Source: Microbacteriaceae bacterium (GTDB taxonomy: Bacteria > Actinomycetota > Actinomycetes > Actinomycetales > Microbacteriaceae). Taken from it: DNA of 5,329 nt. The translations under genes and the position numbers were made by a program. The notes under the pieces were generated by a model, which was not told the DNA's origin, did not search any database, and saw only the letters and a program-made list of their open reading frames with translations. The DNA lies in contig JANRET010000064.1 of NCBI GenBank assembly GCA_030725885.1, positions 1 to 5,329 on the forward strand, in the 5' to 3' direction. Below, in pieces: positions 4,843-5,329 of this stretch; positions within the stretch are counted from its first letter, which is position 1; each line of letters starts with the position of its first letter.

Positions 4843-5329
4843 ATGACGGAGCCCAATTCTTATTCCGCTGCCGGTGTTGACACCGACGCGGGCGACAGGG
4901 CCGTCGAGCTGATGAAAGCCGCTATCTCGGCGACGCACGGCCCCGACATCCTCGGTGGTGTGGGTGGCTTCGCGGGGCTCATGGACGTGTCGTTCCTCAA
5001 GGATTTCCGCCGACCCATTCTCGCGACGTCGACCGACGGAGTCGGCACCAAGGTTGCTATCGCCCAAGCACTGGACGTTCATCACACCATCGGACACGAC
5101 CTGGTCGGCATGGTTGTCGACGACATTGTTGTCGTCGGCGCAAAGCCACTTTTCATGACGGATTACATCGCCTGCGGCAAAGTAGTGCCTGAGCGAGTGG
5201 CGGACATCGTCCGCGGAATCGCCGAGGCGTGCGCGCTCACGGGCACGGCCCTCGTCGGCGGAGAGACCGCCGAGCACCCGGGGCTCCTGGGCGAAAGCGA
5301 CTACGACGTCGCCGGTGCCGCTGTTGGTG
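4843..5329 (+). CDS. purM: Phosphoribosylformylglycinamidine cyclo-ligase PurM (AIR synthetase), N-terminal part
   Basis: PurM closes the imidazole ring of FGAM with ATP to give AIR, the step after the PurL-PurS-PurQ complex. The first 162 codons are present; the right edge cuts the gene at about half of the usual 345-370 residues. Visible motifs are YSAAGVDTDAGDRAVELMK (7-25), GGVGGFAGLMDV (38-49), STDGVGTKV (63-71, the metal and ATP loop), GHDLVGMVVDDIVVVGAKP (84-102) with FMTDYIACGK (104-113), and LVGGETAEHPG (137-147). DD at 93-94 stands where enteric PurM has ND, and HPG where it has MPG; both are, as far as I recall, normal in actinobacteria. The start is ATG at 4843, the first possible one, because an in-frame TAG lies at 4831. 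The gene is divergent from purF rather than in tandem with it. Confidence 0.97.
   Translation, partial: MTEPNSYSAAGVDTDAGDRAVELMKAAISATHGPDILGGVGGFAGLMDVSFLKDFRRPILATSTDGVGTKVAIAQALDVHHTIGHDLVGMVVDDIVVVGAKPLFMTDYIACGKVVPERVADIVRGIAEACALTGTALVGGETAEHPGLLGESDYDVAGAAVG

Noticed and set aside
4798..5277. Minus-strand open frame of 159 codons opposite purM
   Set aside because: It is antisense to the conserved purM N-terminus and is His/Arg/Asp-rich, as expected from reverse reading of that gene.
1..5329. Mobile element, CRISPR array, tRNA or other RNA gene
   Set aside because: Nearly all of the window is accounted for by purine genes and two small neighbours. No array of spaced repeats, transposase, terminal inverted repeat or tRNA-like cloverleaf was noticed.

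Overview
The window is a chromosomal de novo purine biosynthesis locus from a high-GC Gram-positive bacterium. It is most likely an actinobacterium, and probably in or near Microbacteriaceae. The reasons are protein-level: the PurF, PurM, PurD and PurC sequences have an actinobacterial flavour, a sterol-carrier-like SCP_3 protein sits beside pur genes, GTG starts are common, and several genes have a TANNNT -10 hexamer exactly six bases before the start codon, which is the leaderless layout common in actinobacteria. GC is roughly 60% by eye, modest for that family. The genus cannot be named from the sequence alone.

Layout. On the minus strand, reading right to left from about 2577 to 1, are purD, purC (4-nt ATGA overlap with purD), purS (after a short gap that may hold its own promoter) and the first 42 codons of purQ (one base after purS, cut by the window edge). 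From 2615 to 3281 two small plus-strand genes, four bases apart, encode an SCP_3 / sterol-carrier-like protein and a 98-residue protein with two membrane helices. They run divergently from purD (37 bp between start codons) and convergently with purF (9 bp between stop codons). purF is on the minus strand (3291-4748). Divergent from it across 94 bp is purM on the plus strand (from 4843), cut by the right edge after 162 codons. There is no gap over 300 bases without a gene, and no RNA gene, mobile element or CRISPR array was seen.

How the genes work together. PurF makes 5-phosphoribosylamine from PRPP and glutamine, and PurD converts it to GAR. PurS and PurQ, with a PurL expected just outside the left edge, form FGAM synthetase. 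PurM closes the ring to AIR, and PurC makes SAICAR. The purine enzymes look ordinary and intact, apart from the two cut by the edges. The less-understood parts are the two small plus-strand genes embedded in the locus, and the very compact divergent promoters, where neighbouring transcription units should compete for RNA polymerase.
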